Source of the DNA: Actinomycetota bacterium
GTDB lineage: Bacteria; Actinomycetota; Actinomycetes; Streptosporangiales; Streptosporangiaceae
DNA: 18,978 nt
Reading direction: 5' to 3'
NCBI GenBank assembly: GCA_003140115.1
Contig: PLIQ01000291.1
Location: 435-19,412, forward strand
Shown here: one piece after another, positions 7,387 to 15,060 of the stretch
Numbering within the stretch: the first letter of the stretch is position 1
Layout: each line of letters begins with the position of its first letter
Notes under the pieces: generated by a model
Seen by the model: the letters and a program-made list of their open reading frames with translations, nothing else
Databases searched by the model: none
What the model was told of the DNA's origin: nothing
Program-made: the position numbers and the translations under genes

Positions 7387-8712
7387 CTATCGTCGGCGCT
7401 TTGCTAGACCGAGCCAGCTTAGAACGCGCAGCGGCCAGCCGGGGCCGCGTGCGGCCAAAGCCTCCTGCGCACCTGGCTCGAGCCTCGCGAACGACATCAG
7501 CATGCCGAGTGCGACCAGGGTCACCAGCAGTGACGACAGCCCCGCCGAGACCAGCGGCAACGGGACGCCGGTGATGGGCAGGACGCCGATCACCGCGCCG
7601 ATGTTGACCAGGGCCTGGACCACGATCCACGCGGTGATACCGGTCGCCGCCAGGCGCGCGAACAGATCGGGCACGCGCCTGGCGATCCGGAGCCCGGCGA
7701 AGGCCAGCCCGCCGTACAGGACGGTCACGCACAGCGTGCCGATCAGCCCGAGTTCCTCGCCGATGATGGCGAAGATGAAATCGCTGGTCGATTCGGGAAC
7801 GTAGCCCCACTTCTGCCGGCCGGCGCCAAGCCCTACGCCGAAGATGCCGCCCGAGCCGAGCGCGTACTTGCCCTGGGTGCCCTGCCAGCCGGCGCCGGTC
7901 GGACTACTGGCCTGCTGGTCGAGGAAGCCGACCAGGCGGCCGAGACGGTATTTCGCGGACACGATCATGAGCATCATGGCCAGGGCCATCAAGATGAGCA
8001 GGCCGGCGAACACGCGTCCGGGCGTCCCGATGACCCAAAGTAGCGCGAGGAAGATGACCAGCAGGAGGAACGTGCTGCCGAGGTCATCGCCGGTCATCAC
8101 GAGCAGGCACAGCACGGCGGTACCGGGCATGAGCGGTACGAGCATGTGCCGCCAGTCGGCCAGCTGACCCAGCCGGTCCTTGCGGGCGAGCAGGTCGGCG
8201 CCCCACACCACCAGAGCGAGCTTGGCGATCTCGGACGGCTGGAACTGCTGGCCGCCGATGGTGATCCACCGGGCCGCGCCGTACGCCGAGACGCCGACGC
8301 CGCGGATCAGGGTCAGGCCCAGCCCGACGACAGCCACCGCGAGCAGCGGATAGGCGAAGGCCCGGAACAGCCGGGGCTTCGAGCGGGCCGCGGCCCACAT
8401 GAGCGGCAGCCCGACGGCCGCGCCGAGCAGCTGCTTCTTGAAGTCGGAGTAGGGCGACAGCCCGGCGATCAGGTCGGTGACGGACGCCGTGGACTGCACC
8501 ATGACCAGCCCCAGCCCGAGCAGGAGCAGCGTGATGCCGAGGACCAGGTAGTAAGACGTCAGCGGCCGGTCGAGCAGCGTACGCCAGACGCCGATCCGGT
8601 CCCGCACGCCGTCCAGGCCTAGCAAGCCGAGCCGGGCGGTCTCCCGCGGGCCCGGTCCGGCCAGGTCCGGATCCGCCAGGTCGTCGGCTCGCTCGGAAAC
8701 CTGCGGATACAT
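7387..8712 (-). CDS. ftsW: FtsW, SEDS-family septal peptidoglycan glycosyltransferase
   Basis: FtsW polymerises lipid II into glycan strands at the septum together with its cognate class B PBP. The 441-residue protein has a cytoplasmic N-terminus of about 50 residues and about ten transmembrane helices. Visible SEDS signatures are QPSEIAKLALV, GSGGIFGVGLGAGRQKWGYV, and ESTSDFIFAIIGEE with the expected catalytic aspartate at residue 311. The late motif VLPITGVPLPLVSAGLSSLL departs from the common SYGGSS. A cytoplasmic basic tail ends KRRR. The start is ATG (8710-8712). The neighbours murG and murC fit FtsW better than the paralogue RodA. The upstream neighbour is not murD, as would be usual. 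Confidence 0.95.
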   Translation of the reverse strand: MYPQVSERADDLADPDLAGPGPRETARLGLLGLDGVRDRIGVWRTLLDRPLTSYYLVLGITLLLLGLGLVMVQSTASVTDLIAGLSPYSDFKKQLLGAAVGLPLMWAAARSKPRLFRAFAYPLLAVAVVGLGLTLIRGVGVSAYGAARWITIGGQQFQPSEIAKLALVVWGADLLARKDRLGQLADWRHMLVPLMPGTAVLCLLVMTGDDLGSTFLLLVIFLALLWVIGTPGRVFAGLLILMALAMMLMIVSAKYRLGRLVGFLDQQASSPTGAGWQGTQGKYALGSGGIFGVGLGAGRQKWGYVPESTSDFIFAIIGEELGLIGTLCVTVLYGGLAFAGLRIARRVPDLFARLAATGITAWIVVQALVNIGAVIGVLPITGVPLPLVSAGLSSLLVTLVALGMLMSFARLEPGAQEALAARGPGWPLRVLSWLGLAKRRR

Positions 8713-8728
8713 GGTTCAAGTCTGTTCG

Positions 8729-8749
8729 CCGGGTCGCGTCAAGACCCGG
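8729..8749. repeat. Hairpin-forming inverted repeat upstream of ftsW
   Basis: CCGGGTC (8729-8735) and GACCCGG (8743-8749) form a perfect 7-bp stem with a 7-nt loop. It lies between the Asp-box gene stop and the ftsW start, in the same direction as both. It may be a terminator of the upstream gene without a U-run, as is common in high-GC actinobacteria, or a structure in the ftsW leader. Confidence 0.4.
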
Positions 8750-8790
8750 ACATCCGGCGCGTGTCGCCCGGGATTTCGTCCGGAGATCCG

Positions 8791-10842
8791 CTAGGCGCGG
8801 GTCCAGGTACGGCCGCCGTCGGCGGTGTGCCAGGTGGCGTTGCCCAGGACGAGCCAGCCGTGGCCGGCGTCGGTGAAGTCAAGCAGCGGCACGGCCAGCG
8901 AGTTGACCGGGATGACCAGCCGGAGGCTGGATTGCTGCCAGCGGCGCCCGCCGTCGGTGGTGCGGGCCAGCGACAGGACCGCCACCGACGGGCTGCTCGG
9001 GTAGTTCAGGCTCCAGGCCAGGCCGGTCCCGGGACCGGTCAGCTGAACGGCGCCCGCGGGAACCGTGGCCGGCAGCAGGCTCAGCGGACCGCCGTTCGTG
9101 ACCGCGACCCGCTGGGTGTAGCTGGCCGTGTCGATGACGAGCCAGCCGGACCAGCGGGCGGGGCCGCCGCGAACCGAACCCGGATAAAGAGCAAAGCTGG
9201 CGGGGCCGACCAGGGAGTCGGCCCCGAGCGGTAGCAGGCCACCACGGATCCAGGTCAGGCCGTAGTCGCTGGTGGTCCACATCCGGACGGGGGGCAGGCC
9301 GCCGGAGCCGTTCTCCCACGGCGTCCCGCCCGTCACGGTCAGCAGCAGGCCGTGGCCGTTGGCGGACATCCATGGCCCGTAGATATCGGTGTTGCCTCCG
9401 GGCAGCGGGCCGTAGGGCTCCCACGTCGAGCCGCCGTCAGACGTCGCCCACAGCTGCCAGGGCGAGGAGGTGCCGGCCTGGTAGCTGGCCGCGACACCGG
9501 CGCGGGCGGACCAGAAGTCCAGCTGGGTTACCACGCCAGGCAGGTCGGCGAGCTGGTTCCAGCTGCGCCCGCCGTTGTCCGAACGCAGGATCGCGCCCGC
9601 ATCGGCCGGGTCCTGGGCGGCCAGGGCGGTGGTCGTGCTCACCGCGTCGAGGGGGCCGGCCGGAGCCGGAGCGGGCAGCAGCTCGGTCCAGTCCGCGCCG
9701 CCGTCCCGCGTCGCAGACAGCACGCCCCGGTCGCTGACCGCATAGGCCACGTCCTTGCTGACCGCTGCCAGCGAGCTGACCTGGGCCAACTGCCAGGGCG
9801 GCAGCTGCTGCCAGCCGGAGGGGCCGTACCGGTACATCAGGCCGAACGGCGGCGCGCAGGCGGCGCCGTTGCGCCCGGTCGCCGCCCAGGCCGAGCCGTC
9901 AGGCGCGGCCGAGAACACGATGCCGTTGCTGGCGCACTCGTCCGGATAACTGTCGGCCAGGTTGACCGGGCTCCAGGTCTGGCCGCCGGTGGCGCTGTGC
10001 AGCAGGTCGGCGACGCCGCAGCCGTGCATGGCGCAGCTGAGCTGGTCAAAGACGCTGGCCCAGGTCAGGCCGCCCGACGCGGTCGCGGCCAGGCTGACCT
10101 TGACCGCGGGCGTGAGCGGTTCGAGGTTGGTCACCCGTCCCAGCCGGTGCCAGCTTCGCCCGCCGTCCTTGCTGGTCAGGAACGTGATGCCGGATGCGCT
10201 GGTCTGAGCCGCCCAGAGCTGCCCGGTGGCGCTCGCGGTGGCGAAGACGGGGGCGGCGCCGCCCAGCACCCGCGTCCAGTGCGCGCCGCCGTCCCGGCTG
10301 ACCAGGATCTGGCCCGGGCAGCGGGACAGGCCGACGTCGACCAGGCAGCTGTCCGAGGTGACCACGCCCAGCCGGGCGGAGACGAACTGGACCTGGTTCA
10401 CGGCCTGCGGCAAGGTGGCGGCCACCCGCCAGTGCCGACCGCCGTCGGAGGTGGCCAGGAGTTCCCGCCCGCAGGACGGCTTGGACCCCTTGAGTCCCAG
10501 GCAGGCGATCAGCGCCCAGGCGTGCGCCGGGTCGGTCGCGCTGATCGACAGCGGGCTTCCGGCACCCTCCCATTGCACCTGCCACGTCGCACCGGCCGTG
10601 CCGGTACGCCAGATAGCGGCACGGCCGCCGGTTGCCGCCTGGCCGAGCAGCCAGCCGGTCGCGGGAGCGGGGAAGGCCAGGGCGGTGAGCGTCGGCGCCG
10701 AGCCGGCCGAGATGGTGGCGGCGGCGGCTTGGGTCTGGCCGGCGCCCGGGACCTGGGCGGCGCTCGCCGAAGGCGCCAAGCAGAACGCCCCGATCAGCGC
10801 GGCGGCCGCCAAGGCGGGCGCAAATCGGGAGCAGCGGAGCAT
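8791..10842 (-). CDS. Secreted Asp-box (BNR/sialidase-like) beta-propeller protein, function unknown
   Basis: This is a 683-residue exported protein. A signal peptide spans about residues 1-29 (basic start, hydrophobic core, then PSASA before AQ). The rest carries about ten Asp-box motifs of the S/T-x-D-G-G-x-x-W type, at about residues 131, 182, 224, 283 (degenerate), 378, 421, 467, 524, 628 and 673. Asp boxes are turn motifs in propeller folds such as sialidases, VPS10 domains and Ycf48/HCF136-like proteins; they do not define an activity. I see no sialidase FRIP motif. Eight mature-region cysteines fall in close pairs (114/124, 166/175, 270/275, 303/329), consistent with disulfides outside the cell. 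The ATG (10840-10842) has no clear ribosome binding site. It sits where murD would be expected, 78 bp upstream of ftsW. The enzymatic or binding role is unknown. Confidence 0.85.
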   Translation of the reverse strand: MLRCSRFAPALAAAALIGAFCLAPSASAAQVPGAGQTQAAAATISAGSAPTLTALAFPAPATGWLLGQAATGGRAAIWRTGTAGATWQVQWEGAGSPLSISATDPAHAWALIACLGLKGSKPSCGRELLATSDGGRHWRVAATLPQAVNQVQFVSARLGVVTSDSCLVDVGLSRCPGQILVSRDGGAHWTRVLGGAAPVFATASATGQLWAAQTSASGITFLTSKDGGRSWHRLGRVTNLEPLTPAVKVSLAATASGGLTWASVFDQLSCAMHGCGVADLLHSATGGQTWSPVNLADSYPDECASNGIVFSAAPDGSAWAATGRNGAACAPPFGLMYRYGPSGWQQLPPWQLAQVSSLAAVSKDVAYAVSDRGVLSATRDGGADWTELLPAPAPAGPLDAVSTTTALAAQDPADAGAILRSDNGGRSWNQLADLPGVVTQLDFWSARAGVAASYQAGTSSPWQLWATSDGGSTWEPYGPLPGGNTDIYGPWMSANGHGLLLTVTGGTPWENGSGGLPPVRMWTTSDYGLTWIRGGLLPLGADSLVGPASFALYPGSVRGGPARWSGWLVIDTASYTQRVAVTNGGPLSLLPATVPAGAVQLTGPGTGLAWSLNYPSSPSVAVLSLARTTDGGRRWQQSSLRLVIPVNSLAVPLLDFTDAGHGWLVLGNATWHTADGGRTWTRA

Positions 10843-10938
10843 GTGTTGTAGACGCTGACGGCGGGCGAAACGTTGGAAATCGTGACGCGCCGGGCCGGCA
10901 CTGGGGACACGGTGGCGTTTCTGGCATCATGTGAAGCG

Positions 10939-11121
10939 ATGAGCAGGCCAGATTCTTCGCGTTTCCCGGTGACGGTGACCCGGCTTCCCCTTACCCGCTG
11001 CGAGATATGCGGGCGTACCCTGGCCTACCAGCCCGGACAGGCCAGTGCCGTGCTGACCAAGCACTACCTCCGGGCGCACCCGGAGGCCCTCAGCGAGGCG
11101 GCCGAGGCAACCGGGGCGTAG
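10939..11121 (+). CDS. Small CxxC/HxxxH probable zinc-binding protein
   Basis: This is a 60-residue protein. Residues 20-23 are CEIC, and about twenty residues later comes HYLRAH, giving a C-x2-C...H-x4-H pattern like a C2H2 zinc finger. The rest is polar with no membrane segment. I chose the ATG at 10939-10941; the frame is open to an upstream ATG at 10873, but the extra 22 residues look non-coding and crowd the divergent promoter region. It is transcribed divergently from the Asp-box gene. Similar small zinc proteins occur in actinobacteria as hypothetical proteins. Function is unknown; DNA or RNA binding is only a guess. Confidence 0.65.
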   Translation: MSRPDSSRFPVTVTRLPLTRCEICGRTLAYQPGQASAVLTKHYLRAHPEALSEAAEATGA

Positions 11122-11194
11122 CAGTTTCAGAGGTCTATCGCCGCCGGGGCCTGCCGGGTACGCTGCGGGTACCTGCACCCCCGCGGATGTGACC

Positions 11195-11755
11195 ATGAGC
11201 ACGGGTCTGGCCGCCTTGATCGCGTGGCTGCTCACCGCCGGCATCGGCGGTTACATGCTGCGAACCTGGGTCGCGCGCGACGGCCTGCGCCGCCAGCGGG
11301 CGACCGGCGTGGGCGTGCCGCCCGCGGTGGTGTTCGGTCACGCCGGCGCCGCCCTGGTCGGGCTGACGGTCTGGATCAGCTACCTGAGCAGCGGCTGGCG
11401 CCCGCTGGCCTGGATCGGCGTAGTCCTGGTCTGCGCCGCGATCAGCCTGGGCATCTGCACGGTGACGCTCTGGACGCCGTATCCGGTCCGGCCCGACCCG
11501 GGAACCGGCCACGAGGATCCGGGAGGGTTCGAGAGCCGCGAGGCCCCAGCACACCCAGCACACCCAGCCGGACCGCCGGGCGAGCACCATGACATGTTTA
11601 CAGTCACCGACGAGATGATCGCCCGCCTGCTCGCCGGGCCGCCTCCGGCCCGGCGTCGCAGGGTCCACCTGCTCCCGCTCGTTCCGGCGGCGCACGGTCT
11701 CGCGGCGCTGACCACGTTCATGCTCACCGTGCTGGCCGCCTTGAGCCTGCGGTAA
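11195..11755 (+). CDS. Four-helix membrane protein of unknown function
   Basis: I do not recognise a family for this 186-residue protein. Hydrophobic segments lie at about residues 4-20, 40-60 and 68-90, with a fourth at the C-terminus (about 162-184). Between the third and fourth is a polar, probably cytoplasmic, loop rich in Pro, Glu and His; it contains AHPAHPAG, encoded by a short tandem repeat of ACACCCAGC-like units. The loop continues with a segment containing FTVTDEMIARLLAG and an Arg-rich stretch. The ATG at 11195-11197 was chosen; a GTG two codons upstream (11189) is equally possible, and neither has a good ribosome binding site. It is 73 bp after the small zinc protein and 47 bp before the PIG-L gene, so it may share their transcript. 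Confidence 0.75.
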   Translation: MSTGLAALIAWLLTAGIGGYMLRTWVARDGLRRQRATGVGVPPAVVFGHAGAALVGLTVWISYLSSGWRPLAWIGVVLVCAAISLGICTVTLWTPYPVRPDPGTGHEDPGGFESREAPAHPAHPAGPPGEHHDMFTVTDEMIARLLAGPPPARRRRVHLLPLVPAAHGLAALTTFMLTVLAALSLR

Positions 11756-11802
11756 GACGCCCCGAGTGGGCACTAGGGCCGCTGGTCAGGCAGGCTGGAA
11801 GC

Positions 11803-12636
11803 ATGGCAGACACGCTGACGATGATGGCGGTACACGCGCATCCCGACGACGAGGCCTCGAGCACCGGCGGGGTGCTGGCCACCTACGCCGACCAGGGGAT
11901 CCGGACGGTGGTCGTGACCTGCACGAACGGGGAGTTCGGCGACGCGCCAGGCGGCGTGAAGCCGGGACAGGACGGGCACGACGAGCATGCCGTGGCCCAG
12001 CTGCGGCTGGCCGAGCTGCGCGAATCCTGCGCCATCCTCGGGGTCACGGACCTGGAACTGCTCGGCTACCACGACTCGGGCATGCCGGAATGGGACTACA
12101 AGGACCGGCCCGACGCATTCCGCAACATCCCGCAAGCGAAGGTGGCGGCGAGGATCTCCAGCCTGATCGAGCGGTACCGGCCGCAGGTGCTGATCAGCTA
12201 CGACGATCAGGGGCCCTACCAGCATCCCGATCACCTGCACGCGAGCCGCTGCGCGCAGGCCGCGTTCGCGGACACCGGCATCCCAGCCAAGCTCTACCTC
12301 AGCGCGATGCGCGGCAGCGACTGGCGGAAGGTCTGGGATGCGCTGCGCGAGCTCGGCCTGGAGGTCCCGGATTTCGAGAACATGGACCCCGAGGTGATCC
12401 AGCGGGGCCAGGCGTCCGAGCAGCGCATCACCACGACCGTGAACATCCAGCCGGTGCTGAGCCGCAAGCGCGACGCGCTGTTCGCGCACGGCAGCCAGAT
12501 CTCCGAGTCGTGGTTCAGCAAGCTGCCGCAGGATGTCGCGGAGGCGACCTTCGGGCGGGAGAGCTTCATCCGGGTCAGCGACACGACCGGGGCGCCACTG
12601 CCCGAGGACGACCTGTTCGCGGGCCTGCGCCCATGA
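11803..12636 (+). CDS. PIG-L/LmbE family zinc-dependent deacetylase
   Basis: This 277-residue cytoplasmic enzyme resembles MshB and Mca of mycothiol metabolism. PIG-L enzymes hydrolyse N-acetyl groups on GlcNAc-type substrates, or amide bonds in the case of Mca. The signature HAHPDDE gives H13, D15 (general base) and D16, and YQHPDH gives H144 as the third metal ligand. The family-like segment VTCTNGEFGD follows the first strand. Unlike the usual mca location, no greA is next to it, so I do not assign mshB or mca. The ATG at 11803 has GGAAG close upstream, a weak site. The stop overlaps the ATG of the DUF2236 gene by 4 nt. The substrate is unknown; it may be a sugar derivative relevant to the downstream genes. 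Confidence 0.9.
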   Translation: MADTLTMMAVHAHPDDEASSTGGVLATYADQGIRTVVVTCTNGEFGDAPGGVKPGQDGHDEHAVAQLRLAELRESCAILGVTDLELLGYHDSGMPEWDYKDRPDAFRNIPQAKVAARISSLIERYRPQVLISYDDQGPYQHPDHLHASRCAQAAFADTGIPAKLYLSAMRGSDWRKVWDALRELGLEVPDFENMDPEVIQRGQASEQRITTTVNIQPVLSRKRDALFAHGSQISESWFSKLPQDVAEATFGRESFIRVSDTTGAPLPEDDLFAGLRP

Positions 12637-13550
12637 CCGAGCCGGAGGGGCCCAGGGGGCTCGAAATTAATACAGCGGTTGGCCTGGTCGAGCGGTATGC
12701 CGCCGCCTTGGTCTCTGGGGTGGCGGACCAGCCTGAAGACGACGGGTTCTTCGGGCCGGCCAGCGTGACCTGGCGGCTGGCCGCCGACCTGTCCGCGCCG
12801 GTCGCCGGGCTGCGGTCAGTGCTGATCCAGGCGCTGCACCCGCTGGCCATGGCCGGGGTCGACCAGCACAGCGACTGGCGGCGCGACCCGGTCGGCAGGC
12901 TGGCCGCCACCTCCGCCTACGTCGCGACCGTGACCTACGGCGACCGGGCCAGCGCGAGCCGGGCCGCCCGGCGGGTGCGGGCCATCCACGAGCACGTCCG
13001 GGGCACAGACACCGTGACCGGCGGACGTTACGCCGCCGGGGACCCCGCGCTGCTGCTGTGGGTGCACGTGGCGCTGGTGGACTCGGTGCTCGCCGCGAAC
13101 CGGCTGTTCGGCACGCCGGTGACCGATGCGGACGCCGACACGTACGTCGCCGAGATGGCCGTCTCGGCCGAGCTGCTGGGGGTTCCGCGCGAGATCATCC
13201 CGAGCAGCGTGGCCGCCGTCGAGCGGTACCTGGCCGGCGTCCGGCCCGAGCTGCGCTGCGCTCCGGCGGCCGCGGAGTCGATGGGCTACATGCTGGATCC
13301 CGAAGGCATGGGCGAGGAGATCGCCGAGCTCTGGCAGGACCTGCGGGACGCGGCGCTCGCCGCGCTGCCCGGCTGGGCCCGGGACCTGTACGGCTACCCG
13401 GCTCCGCCACCGATCGACTCCGCGCGGCGGACCGAGATCCGCCAGACGCTCGGCGTGTTCGACGCGGTGTTCATGGCCGAGCCGGGCGTCCTGGAGGCGC
13501 GCCAGCAACTCGCCTTGCGGATGCGCGCGCGCCCGGGGAACCGGGTTTGA
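12633..13550 (+). CDS. DUF2236 (MpaB/Lcp-like oxygenase) family protein
   Basis: This 305-residue protein belongs to the DUF2236 family. The family includes MpaB and, more distantly, the haem-dependent rubber oxygenase Lcp; most members are uncharacterised. Key features are an early segment with ALHPLAMAGVDQHS (H69, H79), the DPVGRLAAT motif (85-93), RVRAIHEHVRG (H119, H121) and DPALLLWVHVALVDS (H145), which form the conserved histidine-bearing core. The remainder is helical and acidic. The ATG at 12633 overlaps the PIG-L stop in ATGA. The reading frame is open far upstream, but that extension is a shadow of the PIG-L gene. The downstream kinase begins in the overlapping TTGA. The reaction is unknown; haem-dependent oxidation of a hydrophobic substrate is inferred from the family only. 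Confidence 0.88.
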   Translation: MTEPEGPRGLEINTAVGLVERYAAALVSGVADQPEDDGFFGPASVTWRLAADLSAPVAGLRSVLIQALHPLAMAGVDQHSDWRRDPVGRLAATSAYVATVTYGDRASASRAARRVRAIHEHVRGTDTVTGGRYAAGDPALLLWVHVALVDSVLAANRLFGTPVTDADADTYVAEMAVSAELLGVPREIIPSSVAAVERYLAGVRPELRCAPAAAESMGYMLDPEGMGEEIAELWQDLRDAALAALPGWARDLYGYPAPPPIDSARRTEIRQTLGVFDAVFMAEPGVLEARQQLALRMRARPGNRV

Positions 13551-15028
13551 GGGCTCGGACCCGGAAGCTGGCCGTGGCCGCCGCGGTGGGCGGCGCGTCG
13601 GTCGCGGCGCTCGCGGTCCTGGGACGCCGACGCGGCCTGCTCGGGGGCCGGGGCGGCAGCTTGCGGGTCGAGCGCGGGATGGCCGCGCTGCGGCTGGCGG
13701 CGCGCGGCGGCGCGCGCTACGCGAGCAACGCACCGCGGCTGTTCGCCAGCGCGGGCGAGCACCGGCAGCAACTGCGGAACGACCTGGCCCTGCAGACGGC
13801 CGAAGACGTCGCCGCGACCCTGGGCACGATGAAGGGCGTGCTGATGAAGCTCGGCCAGATGGCCAGCTACATCGACGACGGCCTGACGCCGGCCGCCCGC
13901 CGCACGCTGAGCCGGCTACAGGACAGCGTGCCGCCGATGAGCCCCGAACTGGCCGCGCAGGTGGTCACCGAGGAGCTGGGCCAGCCGCCGGAGCGGGCGT
14001 TCAGGACCTGGGACCCCGAACCCATCGCCGCGGCGTCGATCGGGCAGGTGCACCGGGCGATCACCCACGACGGCCGGGCCGTCGCGGTCAAGGTCCAGTA
14101 CCCCGGCATCGCCGAGACCATCGAGGCCGACCTGGACAACGTCGGGCTGCTGCGCCGGATGCTCAAGATCACCGCGCCGAGCCAGGACGTCGACGCGCTG
14201 CTCGCCGAACTGCGGGAGCGGGTCACCGAGGAGCTCGACTACCGGAGGGAAGCCCGCAACCAGCAGCTCTTCGCCCGTTACTACGAAGGCCACCCCACCA
14301 TTGCCATCCCGCGGATCGTGGGCGAGCTGTCCACCCGCCGGGTGGTGACCAGCGAGCTCGCCGACGGGGCCAGGTTCGCTGAGCTGGCCGGCTGGTCGCA
14401 GGCCGAGCGGGACCTGGCCGCGGAGACCATCTACCGCTTCGTGTTCCGCAGCCTGTACGAGGCGCACGCCTTCAACGGCGACCCGCACCCGGGCAACTAC
14501 CTGTTCCACGGCGGCGGGCGGGTCACCTTTCTGGACTTCGGCCTGGTCAAGCACTTCACCGCCGAGGAGATGCGGCCGCTGGCCGCGATGGTCAAGCACC
14601 TGTGCGTGGACCAAGACCCCGAAGGGTTCCGCCGGGCCATGGTGCAGGCCGGCTTCCTGATCCCGGACGCGCCGGTGTCCACGCCGCTGGTCGTGGAGCA
14701 CATGGCGGTGTTCTACGACACCGTCCGGGAGCGCGGCCCGCGGACCATGACCGGCGACTACGCCTCGGCGGTGACCCGGAAGTTCTTCGACTTCCGCAGC
14801 CCGCTGGCCGCGTACGCCCGGATCCCGCGCTCCTACGTGATCCTGCAGCGGATCAACCTCGGCCTGTTCGCCCTGCTCGGCGAGTTGCACGCGACCGCCG
14901 ACTGGCGCGGCATCGCCGAGGAGATCTGGCCGTTCGTCCAGGGCCCGCCGTGCACGCCGATGGGGATGGCCGAGGCCGCGTGGCGATCAGCGCGGCCGGC
15001 CAGCACGAACGCCGCTTCGTTCGGCTAA
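13547..15028 (+). CDS. UbiB/AarF (ABC1) family atypical kinase
   Basis: UbiB-family proteins are protein-kinase-like and act with ATP in isoprenoid quinone metabolism in proteobacteria and mitochondria. The role in menaquinone-using actinobacteria is unclear. This 493-residue version has the KxGQ motif (K101, Q104), the Ala-rich loop AAAS (161-164), the ATP lysine in VAVKVQ (K182), the catalytic loop NGDPHPGN (310-317) and LDFG (329-332). The N-terminus has a hydrophobic stretch (about 8-25) that could be a membrane anchor or signal-like segment. I chose the TTG at 13547, which overlaps the DUF2236 stop in TTGA; the open frame extends far upstream into that gene, and a GTG a few codons in is an alternative. 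It is the last gene of the PIG-L/DUF2236/UbiB set and ends 22 bp from a convergent gene. Confidence 0.9.
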   Translation: MRARTRKLAVAAAVGGASVAALAVLGRRRGLLGGRGGSLRVERGMAALRLAARGGARYASNAPRLFASAGEHRQQLRNDLALQTAEDVAATLGTMKGVLMKLGQMASYIDDGLTPAARRTLSRLQDSVPPMSPELAAQVVTEELGQPPERAFRTWDPEPIAAASIGQVHRAITHDGRAVAVKVQYPGIAETIEADLDNVGLLRRMLKITAPSQDVDALLAELRERVTEELDYRREARNQQLFARYYEGHPTIAIPRIVGELSTRRVVTSELADGARFAELAGWSQAERDLAAETIYRFVFRSLYEAHAFNGDPHPGNYLFHGGGRVTFLDFGLVKHFTAEEMRPLAAMVKHLCVDQDPEGFRRAMVQAGFLIPDAPVSTPLVVEHMAVFYDTVRERGPRTMTGDYASAVTRKFFDFRSPLAAYARIPRSYVILQRINLGLFALLGELHATADWRGIAEEIWPFVQGPPCTPMGMAEAAWRSARPASTNAASFG

Positions 15029-15043
15029 ATAGGGGTTAGGGAA

Positions 15044-15060
15044 CGGCCGGTCACAGGCCG
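15044..15060. terminator. Possible weak bidirectional terminator hairpin
   Basis: CGGCC (15044-15048) and GGCCG (15056-15060) form a 5-bp stem with a 7-nt loop. It lies where the UbiB-family gene and the hydrolase gene converge and overlaps the stop codon of the hydrolase. There is no T-run, so this is a weak call. Confidence 0.25.

Noticed and set aside
8714..8742. TTGACG upstream of ftsW as a -35 box
   Set aside because: At 17 bp spacing the -10 position would read TTGAAC, a poor match, and would sit almost on the start codon.
10779..10842. Lipobox in the Asp-box protein signal peptide
   Set aside because: The cysteine at residue 21 is preceded by GAF; Phe at -1 is not accepted by the lipoprotein peptidase, and an ordinary cleavage site follows.
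9352..10851. 499-residue plus-strand open reading frame opposite the Asp-box gene
   Set aside because: Its translation is Arg/Gly/Ala-rich with no recognisable domain, as expected for the antisense frame of a high-GC gene. The minus-strand frame has a signal peptide and regular motifs.
11766..12632. Upstream extension of the DUF2236 reading frame
   Set aside because: The frame is open because of high GC but is antagonistic to the well-identified PIG-L gene. The real start is the ATG in the ATGA overlap at 12633.
11803..12636. Assignment of the PIG-L gene as mca or mshB
   Set aside because: Motifs are shared by the whole family, the sequence is not especially close to either as I recall them, and greA, the usual neighbour of mca, is absent.
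13058..13546. Upstream extension of the UbiB-family reading frame
   Set aside because: It lies inside the DUF2236 gene and reads as low-complexity Arg/Gly/Ala. The TTG at 13547 in a TTGA overlap is a better start.
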